A stretch of 64,000 nt of DNA from Motacilla alba alba (Eukaryota; Chordata; Aves; Passeriformes; Motacillidae). Below the pieces are notes generated by a model that was not told where the DNA came from, did not search any database, and saw nothing but the letters and a program-made list of their open reading frames with translations. Positions within the stretch are counted from its first letter, which is position 1, and every line of letters begins with the position of its first letter. Shown piece after piece: positions 47,687 to 60,100 of the stretch. Location: NCBI RefSeq assembly GCF_015832195.1, contig NC_052017.1:73533801-73597800 (forward strand), read 5' to 3'. Position numbers and translations under genes: made by a program.

Positions 47687-48366
47687 GTCACCTACGCATT
47701 TCTCAACGAGTTAAAAAAAGGAGAAAAATCTACAAAGGAAAAAAACTGTGCAATATACAAGCAAGAAAAATGCAAGGAAAGGTGATCCCCTGAACAGAAT
47801 TTCAGCAGTAATCCAATTGTTGTAGTTTATAACACTGATATGTAAAGAGCAGTGTGTATACAGTCAGATCAATGACCATCAATCATAACATGGAAGAATT
47901 TAAAAACAAAATAGCCCTGTAAGAACAGTGAGCCTGTCCTCTGTTTACACAGGCTCTCTGAAAAATATATTCTAATTCACTTTATAGCATATAGAATATA
48001 GCTTTATTAATATGAACTCCACTACTTCAGCTTTTACAGTACAAATCTGTCCTTATGTAGCTTTTTCTCTGTAACTTTTGTGACCTTTCCTTGAACTAAT
48101 ATCTCCCGACAAGACAGTGGCAACAGCTGTGTTAGCCATTTTTTAAAATGTTTTTGAATTTATTTGCTTTCACTTATATGATATAGGAAAAAAATAACAT
48201 CCCAGGCTTTCACTAATTTTTCATTTTGCAGTACTCTTTCAGAAATTATGGGGTTTTTTTCCCTTTCAGTTACACCTATTTCTACTTTAATTTCTGCTTA
48301 AGATTTTTACCTTTTTTTTTTCTATTTATCAATATAAAGTGAAAAAACATAAACAAACATATAATT

Positions 48367-48998
48367 GCAGAATCGCAGAATGGTTAAGGTTAGAAGGGAC
48401 CTCTGGAGAGCAGTTAGTTCAACTCCTCTGCCAAGGCAGGGTCACCTGGAGCAGGAACTCGGGGTTTGAATCTCTCCAGAGAGGGAGACTCCATGACCTC
48501 CCTGAACAGATCATTCCAGTGCTCTACAACCTGCCATGAAAGTTCTTCCTGATGTTGAGGTGAAACTTCTGTTTTTCTTTATGGCCATTGCTCCTTGTCC
48601 TGTCTTTGGGCACCACTGAAAAGAGTCTGTCACTCCCCTCTTAACAAATGTCTTTGAGAAATTTATATGTATTGATGAAGTATCCTCTCAGTCTGCTCTT
48701 CTCTAGACTAAACAGACCCAGCTCCGTCAGTCTCTCCTCATAAGAGAGGTGCTCCAGACCCTGGATCATCTACATTCTATATTAACTCCTTCTCTTTCTT
48801 GAACTGTAGGGGCTGGAACTGAACGCAATACTCAAGATGTGGTATCACTAGGGCTGAATAGAGAGGTAGAATCACCTCCCTTGACCTGCTGGCCATACTC
48901 TTCCCGATGTACCCCAGGATACCGTTGGCCCTCCTGGGTACAAGGGCACAGTGCTGGTCAACTTGCCATCCACCAAGACTCCCGGGTCCTTCTTCACA
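48367..48998 (-). mobile_element. CR1 LINE, 3' portion, antisense
   Basis: Starts GCAGAATCGCAGAATGG on the plus strand, the reverse complement of a CR1 3' end, then AGAAGGGACCTCTGGAGAGC and the antisense of the 3' coding end. The minus strand of 49049-48777 translates to ASRSREVILPLYSALVIP and LEYCVQF, the conserved C-terminal block of CR1 ORF2. It is 5'-truncated and decayed. Confidence 0.9.
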
Positions 48999-49599
48999 TA
49001 AAATGTGTGTTGAGTGTAATAGCGTGAGAAGGCAATCTCCTTTTAACACAGTGGTCTAATTTGCTAAGTTTCTAACTCACTACTACATTGATTTGTGAAT
49101 TCACTATCTCACAAATTCACTAACTCTAAAATTTATGAGAAAGATCATTACCTACCATGGGTGACAGTGACATAGGTACAACTGTATTAATTATGGGTCA
49201 TAGAGTATATGTATAGATGGAATATTTTTTGAATATGTAAGGTCCATTTGGATATGTTTTGAGACTTTGCTACTGAAAGATTGGGTACAGAATTTCACCT
49301 CATCACTCTATTACTATGGAAGCATAACTTCTGGTCACTTCAGAGCCTTGTAAATTCACATACTTCTGCTCACAAGACTTATGAAGAGATGTGTACATAA
49401 AGCACAATAAATTTCCTACAGTTTCTGGATATTTTTAAGTTAGTGTTTAAAAGTACTCTCTTTCTGAGAACAAGTGAAATCCGACCTTTATTTACCTAGA
49501 CAAAAATATGAAACCTTGTGCCACATCTGACTTATTTACAACTAAGCACAGGAAAAAAGTGTTTCCCGTGGTTGACGAAGGAATGGAAAACCCACAAAA
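48999..49599. other. Unique AT-rich stretch, nothing recognised
   Basis: No gene, repeat unit or regulatory site stands out. Confidence 0.5.
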
Positions 49600-49930
49600 A
49601 CCTCCTTAAGAACAGCTGTACTGGATCAACAGGGTCATCTGCCTCCAGTAAAAGCTACAGCAGATAAGTGGGGAAAGCATTTCCTGCATTTACTCCTATG
49701 CTTCAACCAGTTGCATACTAGGGCCAAGTGCAAGTTTATTAATCTTTGGTGGATGATTGTTCCATGAAACTATTCAGACTCATCTTCAGTCTCTGTAAGT
49801 TGTTTTAGTCGACAATATGCCATAACAAACAGTTGCACAACCTAACTTCATAAAGGAATGCCCTTTTGTTTCTAGCCGGCCTCCTGCTACTTTAGTTAGA
49901 ATTGTCCGTGTTACAATGTGGAAGAGATAC
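49600..49930 (-). mobile_element. Ancient CR1 3' end, antisense
   Basis: The plus strand reads TTAAGAACAGCTGTACTGGA-TCAACAGGGTCATCTGCCTC and, further on, AAGGAATGCCCTTTTGTTTC. These are diverged forms of the antisense 3' end of old amniote CR1 copies. It lies in the order expected if it once joined the old reverse-transcriptase piece at 50870-51590. Confidence 0.6.
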
Positions 49931-49967
49931 TAGATTCACAAACATTCACCCTTTCCTGATGCTCATG

Positions 49968-50529
49968 TGTCATGACTGGAGCTCAGCTAGGATCTCGTCT
50001 CTCACTCCCTTCACATTGGAATCGGGTAGAGAATAGGAAAAGTGGAAAAACTCATGAGTTGAGGTAAAGGAAGTTTAATAGGGAAACTGAAAGCTGCGAT
50101 CACAAGAAAAGCAAACTAGGAATTAATTCACCAATTCCTATGGACAGGCATATGTTCAGATATAGACAGGAAAGCACCACAGGGCTCCATCACGCATTAT
50201 GGTGACTTGAGAAGAGTTGCTTCAAACATCCCCCTCTTCCTTCTTCTTTCCTTATCGTTCTGTGATGCGCATGATGCATGCAGTCCCAAATATCCCTTTG
50301 GTCAGCTGGGGTCAGCTGTCCTGACTGTGTCTCCTACCAACTTGTGCAACCCCAGCCTGCTCACTGGAGGTGCTGTGAAGAGCAGAAAAGGCTTGACACT
50401 GCAAGCACTGCTCAGCAATAACTAAAACACCCCTGTGCTATAAACACGGTTTCCAGCACAAACCCACGACACAGCCACCTATTACCTACTGTAAAGAAAA
50501 TTACCTCTACCCAAGCCAAAGCCAGAACA
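49968..50529 (+). mobile_element. ERVL-like solo LTR
   Basis: Plus-strand landmarks in order are TGTCATGACTGGAGCTC (49968), ACTCATGAGTTGAGG, GGAAGTTTAATAGGG, AGGGCTCCATCACGCATTA, AAATATCCCTTTGGTCAGC, CACTGCTCAGCAATAAC, TTTCCAGCACAAACC and GCCAAAGCCAGAACA (50529). This is the full ERVL-like LTR pattern and the best-preserved copy here. No clear target duplication is visible (TCATG before, TTGTG after). The 72-codon frame 50207-50425 is LTR read-through. Confidence 0.85.
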
Positions 50530-50869
50530 TTGTGACACGTGTGATTCTTTAGCTATTTATGAATGTTTATTTATTTAAACAGTGGGATAACAGTGTATTC
50601 TGGTTTGGTTTTTTCCCCTTTCATGACTAGCACTTATCACTTTATTTGTACTTTGTCTGCTACTGAGCGCAGAGGTGGCATTTTTGTGGAACAATCTGTT
50701 ATAACATAAAGATTTCACTCCTGAGGACAAAGGTCAGGTCAGTGCCCATTTGCTTTATGTGAAGTTTTCCCAACTGTATCATTTTGCAGTAAATCTGATC
50801 TGGATTTTATACAACACATGATTATGCAGTAACTTCTCTAATCCTTCACAGTGGGATTTCTTTCTTACT
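50530..50869. other. Unassigned stretch between LTR and old CR1
   Basis: Possibly more of the decayed old CR1, but too diverged to support; otherwise nothing recognised. Confidence 0.35.
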
Positions 50870-51590
50870 GTATTGAACTACGAACAAATTTTATCACCTC
50901 ATTATTCACATCAATTTTAGGATTATTTCTGAATCTGTTGAAAATCGTGTATCCAGGCAAAGACCTTCATTCATTTTGAAAAATATATTTTCACTCCTCA
51001 TCTCTGAGTTGAGGCTTCTAGCCAATTATTGATCTACTCAAGTAATTATATTTTTGTCTCCATGTAATAATTTTTGTCTCCATATAATAATATCATATTC
51101 TATCAAATCCTTTATTCCTGCAAAATTTCCTGAAGAAGTTTTTATAGACATACCTTGCAGATACCCTGCCAACAAGATTCAATTTATCCATGTTTACTGG
51201 TGTTTTCAAAGAAACCCAAAAATATGTAAGGCATGACTCTTTTTAATAAACATGCTGTTAAGCCTTGTGCCATTTATCCTGCTACTACATGTCCACTATC
51301 AACATTCATTATTTTTGCTTTTCATTAATTTGCCATGTACATTTGTGAGGTTTACTGAGTAATACTGTTCTGCAAATTCTTGCAATCCTTTCTTTAAAAC
51401 AGGTATGATATTTGTCATCCTTCAGTCCTTAAAACCGATGTCGTGTTTGTTGTAGCTTTGTTGTTTGGAATTTTTACAATGAAATTTCATAGCACATCTA
51501 GCATTTAATATAGATTCCCTTTAGAGTGCTTGGATGATTACAGCATATATGGGCAACCTCTTGCAGTCGGGCAACTTGTTTCACAATCTC
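50870..51590 (-). mobile_element. Ancient CR1 reverse-transcriptase region, antisense
   Basis: On the plus strand AAATTTTATCACCTCATTAT, GCCAATTATTGATCTACTC, AATATCATATTCTATCAAATC and GGTATGATATTTGTCATCC line up in order with the antisense reverse-transcriptase region of old CR1 LINEs. A 20-bp tandem duplication (51051-51070 and 51071-51090, one mismatch) lies inside. Heavily decayed. Confidence 0.6.
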
Positions 51591-51632
51591 TTTGTAAATA
51601 CTTAGTTTTGTACAATATTTGAATACCTCCTT

Positions 51633-52011
51633 AAGAAAGAAAGAGGGAAAGGGGAAGGGGAAGGGGAAGGGGAAGGGGAAGGGGAAGGGGAAGGGGAAGG
51701 GAAGGAAAGGAAAGGAAAGGAAAGGAAAGGAAAGGAAAGGAAAGGAAAGGAAAGGAAAGGAAAGGAAAGGAAAGGAAAGGAAAGGAAAGGAAAGGAAAGG
51801 AAGGAAAGGAAAGGAAAGGAAAGGAAAGGAAAGGAAAGGAAAGGAAAGGAAAGGAAAGGAAAGGAAAGGAAAGGAAAGGAAAGAAAAGGAAAGGAAAGGA
51901 AAGGAAAGGAAAGGAAAGGAAAGGAAAGGAAAGGAAAGGAAAGGAAAGGAAAGGAAAGGAAAGGAAAGGAAAGGAAAGGAAAGGAAAGGAAAGGAAGGAA
52001 AGGAAAGGAAA
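51633..52011 (+). repeat. 379-nt uninterrupted purine tract, (GGGGAA)n then (GGAAA)n
   Basis: Every base from 51633 to 52011 is A or G. After a short AAGAAAGAAAGAGGG lead, GGGGAA units fill about 51650-51702, then GGAAA units continue to about 52010 with three visible slips (near 51798, 51883 and 51993). The long open frames here (127-186 codons, both strands) are artefacts of the repeat. Confidence 0.98.
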
Positions 52012-53589
52012 CATTTGACTTCTGTTTCCTCAATTCCTCTAAGTACATATTTTGTCATTTGCTGTTTTAATCATCTACTGAGACTAGAACCTCTTTGGCT
52101 CATTTCTTGGTCCTGAAATGGTCATAGTAGTTTTCATGCATTTCGTGAAACTGTGTGTCATCATCAATTTGATTATTTTTATTATATTTATTATTTAATA
52201 CCAAAGATGCATGATCCTTTTTTCTTCACTTAGAAATGCCTTTTTTTTCTTTTTGAAGAATGGCTTTTTATTTTTAAATAACTCCCTTACAGTAGTCTTA
52301 CAAAATTATGATTTATTTTGACCTTTGTTAAGTATTTTTGAGAGGTAGCACTCATTTTATGTAGTCTTCTACTATGGAGTTTTTAAATCATTTCTGTGCC
52401 AAGTGAAATATATAAATCTCCTATCAGATATAAAATTAATGCTGTAGTATTTTTCTTGAGGTGCCATTTCTTTTATGTAGATTTCATTTTAGTCATTGAT
52501 AGCATTGCTTCACAAAAGTGATTAAAATAAAACTTTCCTTAACATACATCACAATTCCATCCTTGGAATAACACAGCCTGATTTTCCTGGTCACTTTGTG
52601 TCCTGCTTAATTAATAGTTAACTTATGTTAAGATTTGTCTTTCTACCAACTTATCAATATGTCTCTATGCCTTAATTAATAATAATAATTTTATTTGAAA
52701 CTATGAACCCTTTGCAATATAGTATGATGTCCAGTTCATCAAGATAAAACAAATAGCATAAGCCTACAAAAAATTTAGGATCTTTTATGTATAGATAGAG
52801 TTTCTGGTTTTGTTTTTCAAGCAGCTTGCCACTTTGGTTCAAGTAAAATTATGAGAAAGTTTCCCACTTGTTTACTGTTTTCTAAAAGTCTGTTACTGTT
52901 CCCTCATGCCCCAGACTTCTGTAGATTTCAGCATATTAGAGCACTTGACCAGAATTTTCTCTCCTACATCTAAGCACTGTCCTTGCTAGATGTATCCCGA
53001 GAGCTCCTTTAATGAAGTTCAACGCCACTGAGAATTTGCTAAGCCAGAAATACAACCTTATGAAGGCCATCTCATTATCCAACATCCAAAGTCACAAACC
53101 TTCATCTTCACCCCAATTTCAGCTTTGTATATATTATTTGAACAGCATATACGTTTGAACTACTATTGTGAAACTTCAAAATGTCCTTCTGCATTATTTT
53201 ATACATATATTAACACAGTGTGCAGTGATACTGGAACACAGTAATTATCTTATTAACCAGGACAGACAATTCAATTATAAATCCTACCTTCACTCAAAGT
53301 GTATAATTATTTTTTTAGGACGTGAAGTTGCTTCACACTTTTGAACCCAATTTGAAGGTCCTAAACTAATTATTTTTTTTGCTAATGTGTCCATGTGGGC
53401 TGAATTTGTCCTTTATTAATGGTTTTAATTCTTGTATCAGCTAGTGTTTAGTTATTGAAAGAGGGAAAGAAACATACAACATATAGGTTATATGATCTTT
53501 GCAGAGGTAGCTTGGACTTGTTTATGAGAGTTGCCTTGATTCCAGCTGCAACTGACATGGTAAAACCTTTGGCTTAGCTGTAAAAAACA
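52012..53589. other. Unique AT-rich stretch, no gene seen
   Basis: May contain further decayed old CR1 just after the purine tract, but I cannot support it. No exon, RNA gene or complete repeat recognised. Confidence 0.45.
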
Positions 53590-53946
53590 CAAGCAGTGCA
53601 AAAATCACTACCAACAAACAGATGCCCCACAAGTCTCCAAGCAATGGTTCCTTGCAAAGAGCTTCTTCCTATTTTTGTTGTTGCCCATGATGTTGTGTAG
53701 CATGGAGTACCTCTTTAGTCAGTTCAGATCATCAGTCCCAGTTCTATCTCCCCAAAGTTCTTGCCCATCCGCATCCTACTAACTGAGGAGACAGGGAGAA
53801 ACAGAGAGGGTGTTGATGCTGTGCAAGCTCTACTCAGCAATAGACATGATATTGGTGTGTTATGAGCATTCTTTTGTTCACCTACCTAAAACACAGCAGA
53901 ATATAGGCTGCTGCAAAGAAAATTAACTCCTCAGTACAAATACCTG
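53590..53946 (+). mobile_element. ERVL-like LTR, diverged 3' part
   Basis: The plus strand shows ACAGATGCCCCACAAGTCTC, GGAGTACCTCTTTAGTCAGT, GCTCTACTCAGCAATAGAC and GCAAAGAAAATTAACTCC, the same landmarks in the same order as the other ERVL-like LTRs but more diverged. The first part of the LTR is missing or unrecognisable. Confidence 0.65.
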
Positions 53947-55321
53947 TATTTGGCATAGCAGTGAATTACATAAGCATGTAGAAAACAGCTCTCGTCAGCC
54001 AAGAAGTACCTAGATTGTACTATGAGTCCTCAAAACTCTCAGCAATAAAGATGAACATACATCTCATTTATTTCGTAGTATATAATGATCCAATTCAATA
54101 TTACTTCATTTATTTGGAAAAGCAAGATTTTGTATGAGTACAAAAAGTGATTTGTGCAACAGTATTCCAAAATTACTTTATTTTTTCCAAACATCATAAT
54201 CTATTAAATGGATTTTTTGTCTCACAGTTTACTTCCTTTTTGGTCTTCATAAGAAGTACAAACACCACTGTAAAGTAATATTTTGCAAGAGAACAATTTA
54301 AATTAGAAGGATGGATCCCAGGGACCTATTTTATTTTTAGAAGAAGACCTTTAAACTATAAGGAAATCATCAAAATACACTATTTCTTATACCCAAAAAT
54401 AGACTTAAAATACATATTCCAGGAAAAAGTATCATAAATACCCTAGATATTACTGATGTTTATTCCTAATGATATTAATACTCTCATTTATATTTATAAC
54501 TTTAAAAAATGAACCATCTGTCTCACTAGCTATAGGAGACCAGATTACAGTAGCCATAATATGATTCATTTTCAATACAAATCACTACTGGTTAATTAAA
54601 TTGTGAAGTCTCTACTGGAAATGGAGCAATTATTTCAATGGTACTTATAATGCTAGCAAGCCTGACTATTTTTTTTTTTTGTTAGTGAACTATAGACTAA
54701 AAACTAACTCTTATTATTATTATTATTATTATCTTTAGAGATAACTCCCAAATCTAGTTGTCCATTGTGCTTTCTGCACTAAATTTCTTCTTAATAAATG
54801 TTAACATAGGTGCCCTACTGACACAATAAACCCTACTTTCAAATAATGCACTTTCAGAATTTTGTTCCTAGTTCCTCTTATCTGTCACTACTGTTTTTCC
54901 TACTTCTCAGTTTTTTGACAGTTGAAACACAAATGTGCCTGGCTCATGCCTAAGACACAAAATTAAGACTTGTCTGCATTTGACTTCTCTGCAGGTGAAA
55001 GAAGAGGTGCAGCTTCAAGCTAGCTGAGTTCAACAGGTTCAGAACACAACAGTGCTTTTAATTCAATTTCAACCTGCTTCAAGCCAGCATAATATGTATG
55101 AACCACAGCCAGGATGATTTAAGAAAAGTATGAACTAAAGAGTGTCTTCTTTGATTGAAAATACAGGTGGTGACCATATCTCTGGTTTCAAGACTCATAT
55201 TAATAAAAAAGAACAAAATGATAAAATAAAGAAACTGGGAGAACAGTTGTGCATCTTTTAATGTGTGTATTGTAGTTGGAAAGAAAAGGAGTAGAACAGT
55301 GAAAAAAGCAAGAAAATAAGC
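53947..55321. other. Unique AT-rich stretch
   Basis: Holds a T run (54670-54680) and a (TTA)n microsatellite; no gene or mobile element recognised. Confidence 0.5.
54711..54732 (+). repeat. (TTA)7 microsatellite
   Basis: Seven TTA units plus one base. Confidence 0.9.
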
Positions 55322-55555
<234 letters not shown>

Positions 55556-56157
55556 TTGAGAGAAAATTGTTCTCGTGGTGACATTAGTAGCAAAACAAAT
55601 GGAAGATAACAGCATTTCGAAAACTCTGAGTGTGTAGTTCATACTGCAAGACCACTAGTTATAAGGATCAGGGAAATTAAAATGTCAGCTTAGGGGAGAA
55701 TACAAAGGATATTCTCAGTTCATTAATTTCAAGTCCAGTGCACTGCCATTGTTTTCTGAAGCTAAGACTTTTTTGAAAAGTATATAAAGCCTACCTCATA
55801 TATACAAAAGATACAAGACATCTTCTCAAGAACTCTGCTCCCTCACCAAAAAAAAAATTCTTCTACATCTGGGCACAAAACATCATGAAAAAGGTCTTGG
55901 ATTTTCACTGGTTCATCACTATTTAATACCATTTAATATAGCTAGCAGCAAAACAGAGACAGAATTCTTATTTATGATCTTTTTTTTTGTGTGAAAATTG
56001 TCCAGATATGTTTTTCAATGCACATGTTGGCTGCTTACTTCTTGATGTTAATTAATGTTTTATTTCTGATGCAGTTCAGAGTTTCCCATCTTAGAGTATG
56101 AACCAAGAATATGATGGGGTTTTCTTATGCTAATATAACATTTACTTTAATCATGAG

Positions 56158-56225
56158 GGAAAGACCACGGATGTTGTCTATCGGGACCTTGTCAAAACCT
56201 TTGACATTGTCACCCGCAGTGATTC
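56158..56225 (+). mobile_element. CR1 reverse-transcriptase scrap, sense
   Basis: Translates to TTDVVYRDLVKTFDIVT, the conserved CR1 segment around the first catalytic aspartate region, here on the plus strand. It abuts a CR1 of opposite orientation. Confidence 0.7.
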
Positions 56226-57190
56226 CTTGGAAACATCCATGGTTTGGAGAGGTGAACTGTTCACTGAGTAGAATCTGAACTGCATTTTCTCCAGGCTCAA
56301 CTGCACAAGCTCCTTCAGCCACTTCTCATAGATATTATACTCTAGAGGTTTGTTGCCCTTCTCTGGGCACAAACAATGATCCAGCACCTCAGTGAATTTC
56401 TTATAGTGAGGGTCCCAAAAGAATATACACACACTTGTCTTAGGCCCATCGACCCAGCCTATCCATAATTCTCTGCAGAGCCTTCCGACACTCTAATGGA
56501 TCAGCACTCCTGCCCAGCTTGGTGAACTCTGCAAACTGATTGAAGGTGCACCTGATCCCCTTGGATCAGATCATTGATAAAGATATTAAACAGAACTAGC
56601 CCCAGTGCCGAGCCCTGATGAACACCATTTATGACCAGCTGCCAACCGGATTTCCTTCATTCATAACAACTCTTTTGGCCTGGCCATCCAGTCAGTTTTT
56701 TATGCAGAAAACTACCTTTTTTTCCTTGCGTTCCAGTGAAAAGCCTCCATTTAACCATACCAGTCATTCCCAGAAGCTTGTCTTTTGGAACGTGAGGATG
56801 GCTGCTCCTGCACCTTTAAGATTCCCTTCTTGGAGAATGTCCAGCATTCCTGGAGTCCTTTGCCATTCAGAACTGCCTCACAAGAGAGTCTCTCAACTAA
56901 ACTCCTAAACAGTCCAAAGACTACCATCTGGAAGTCCATTTTAGCAGTTCTGCTGATCCCCACCTTAGTTCTGTGAGAAACAAAAACTTTATACATGCTT
57001 GTTATGGTCAGGATAGCCTCCAAGTGTGATCCACCACACCTTCCTGTTCACAAACAATAGGTCCAACAGCGTGCCTTCTTTAGCTGTCTCACTCATCTGT
57101 GTTAGGAGTTTATTTTCCACACACTCTAAAACCATCTTAGACTGTTTCCTCTCTGATTTATTGTACTTCAATACTGTATTAGGAAGGCAC
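56226..57190 (-). mobile_element. CR1 LINE, antisense, internally deleted
   Basis: The plus strand runs through antisense CR1 landmarks in order: TTTTCTCCAGGCTCAACTGC, TTGCCCTTCTCTGGGCAC, GATAAAGATATTAAACAGAAC, CCCAGTGCCGAGCCCTGATG and CCATCCAGTCAGTTTTTTATG. Near 56706-56775 it jumps to CCTGCACCTTTAAGATTCCC and then CACACTCTAAAACC, landmarks that lie far upstream in the element. A block of the reverse-transcriptase region has been deleted. The 3' terminus is also missing. Confidence 0.8.
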
Positions 57191-60100
57191 ATACCTTTTG
57201 GGAAAAAAAAAAGGAAGAAATGCATATTGTAGAGGTTTTTACAGAATTTGTTATACATGTTGCATATGTGTGTGGTTAATGTCCATATAAAAATATGTGT
57301 GTTTATTTATGTACATGCCCTATTTCAAATTCCTTTTTGGATGCATTATACAAGAAACTCAAAAGACATTCATGAAATAGCAGGTGATAATACAGGAGCT
57401 TCATTCACTTAAAGATGTCTGAATGTTTACCACCTTTAAACCTCTGCAGTATTGTTCAGCAGATATGTAATGTCAGGATGGACAAGTATACGAAATCATT
57501 TATCACCCAAAGTAGTGCTTGCTTTCTGAAAATCATCTGTTCCTCAGCTCTCCCCACACACATGGGAATGTTTGTTTAATCTCCCTCGTATAAGGCCTGA
57601 CAATACAGGAAACATCTAGAGCAATGTTTCACCATTGCTTCTTCTTTAAATGCCCAAATCAAAGGAGATTGAAAAGAGCATTTATTGTATTTTTTTTTGA
57701 ATGGTTGAATCAGTTCTCTCATTCTAATTAAGCCACTGAATTTCTGGACAAAGCATACTCTGTCCTGCTTCATTTGTTCCCTACTGGCATTCCAACTCAG
57801 CAAAACATTTTTTCCGTGGAATTATATTCACTGAAAACTATCATGCCTTTCTGGATCAAAGGTACTAAATCTTGTTTGAAATTTATTGAATCAATTTGTA
57901 CTCTGAAAGAGGTTTGGCTTTCAAAAATATTCTACACCATATCAGAACTACTTTTTTGATTTTCTCTTTACTATGCTCTTTCTAATCTTACTCCTTTTAT
58001 GCCTCATAAGTTTCCTGACCTCCACTGCTTCATTTAACAACAGGCAGTGTAGTGTTCAGTGCACACAGTACAAGCTAGGCTTTTTATTTGTATTTACAAA
58101 AGAGTTAAAGGGAAAGCTTTGTGAGGACATAACAATTTATTTTCCCTCTTATCATCTTGCCCTCCTCTGCTCATGCTTTAAAAAAATGTTGGCTAGGGGT
58201 TTTTTTGTGCTTTTTTACCTCCTGAAGGAGGACACTTATTAACCAAAATGCTTTGAAAGCTTTGTGAAATTTGTGTGATCGCTAAATTGGTCATTATTAT
58301 GTCTTCAGATTATTATTGCTGTGGGACTATGTTTCACATCAAAGTCCTATTATTTCAATGATGTGTTTGTTTACCACAGTAAACCACTCATACTGATACA
58401 TTTTCACATTATTTTCCTGCTTTAATAGAATCAGAAAAAATCTTCAGACTGAGAAATCTAAAACATTTGATGTCAGCTTTCACACCTGAACATCTGTGAT
58501 GCTAATGGTGACAAGCCAAATGGCAACAAAATGATCACAGCATCCAGCCTTTATAATGCCAAATAAATCAGCACCATAAAGTAGATTATAATATTTTCTT
58601 CCTTAAAACTGCATGTTCTTACTGTCTCAGAATCCTGACAACAACCATAAAAGGGAAGCTAAGCTGAGCTCTGGGGTGCTGTTCAGACTTCTGTGATTCT
58701 GTACAAGTGAATACCAAAAATACAGTCCAGACTTGATGTATTTTCCAGTTGTATGGGTCATGTTCTCTATGACATGAATTTGAAATCTAAGCAGTCATGA
58801 ATCTTTAGCAGATACTGCTTTTAATATGAGATGTTCATATGTATACATGAACATATACATATACATATATAAGAATAACAAAGATGTTCTCATGTTTCCA
58901 CAACAAAAAATTCATGTTCACAAGAACAACAGCAACATGCATAAGTCAGTGCAATGTTTTTTATTAGTTTGGTGAAAGGAATACTGTCCACCAGCTAAAC
59001 ATGAAAAGGAGAAGCTGTTGTTAAAGTGCAGTATATGTTAGTGGTTACGTGAGTTATCTATGTACAACTCATCTAAAATTATTTCAGATGTCTCATATGC
59101 ATCTAGGGGGAAATTGTTAAATTATCCTGTGATGTTACTCAAACACAAAAAAACTCCCCCTAAAACTCTGCAACTGACAGGAGCCTAAGTTAATGGTTAA
59201 ATCAACTCAAAAAGACATTCGTAGGGAACTTCACAAATCCCTGGTAAGACATCTTCATATAGTAAAGTTTTCTTTCATTGTAATGCTTGTTTACAACTTT
59301 GTAGCTTTCTGCATAAAAATCTACTTGCATTAGGAATAAGTAATAAGACTAACAGGTATTTCACTGCTTTCATCAGTGTACACTCCAAAATATATATTGT
59401 CACAGGCAAAAAATAATAATTAGGATTTATACCAAACTGCAGCAGGCACAATTTAAAAAGTGCATGCTTACTGACTGTATCAAAAATTATGTCATAGGCC
59501 TCATTCTCTCACTTCAACTATTTAGCATTAAAAGTACATTTGGTAAAAAGAAAGATAAAGTGATACAATTTAGGCAAGTCAAAACTCAGGGACAAAATAT
59601 TAAGCAGTTTGAATTCTAGTGATACTACAGCATATTAAACTAATTGCAGTGAGCTAAAATATGCATAAAAACTTAAAGTTAGTCTCAGTGCCGGGAGGAA
59701 TATAAAATTAATAGCAACAACAACAACAAAAACAACAATAACAACAACAATAACAACAACAAAAAACATGAATCCCTAGCTGAATAATTTCTTTCAAAAG
59801 TTTAGCAAAAAGACAACAAAAATTTAGACCTGATTTATATATTTTTGCAGTAATCTGCAAGCTGATGGAGATGTCACAAGGCTGTTATATTTATTTCCTC
59901 AAATGACAGTAGTCATAAAAATATAGTAAATTGAAAAATTGAAAATCAAATTGAATATGAAAATATCTAGTTGCCTTCTAACCATGTGCACACAAAGGCT
60001 AGATACTACTAGGCCTCCATGGAGACATGTAAAAAATGAAAAAAGTAGGTACATAAATATTGATTGTTATTTTCAAATAATACAGAGTTGATATTTCAGA

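Larger units (their letters stand above)
40491..48366. other. Mostly unique stretch, no gene seen
   Basis: Includes a GC-richer block (40550-41130), a strong hairpin (44049-44086), tandem duplications near 45.6 and 46.5 kb, a GTTT tract and a 21-nt A run. Open frames, including the 115-codon minus frame at 40622-40969, show no recognisable domain. Confidence 0.45.

Noticed and set aside
51498..52116. Four long open frames (127-186 codons), Phe/Leu/Ser/Pro-rich or Lys/Gly-rich
   Set aside because: They are translations of the GGGGAA/GGAAA microsatellite in different frames, not proteins.
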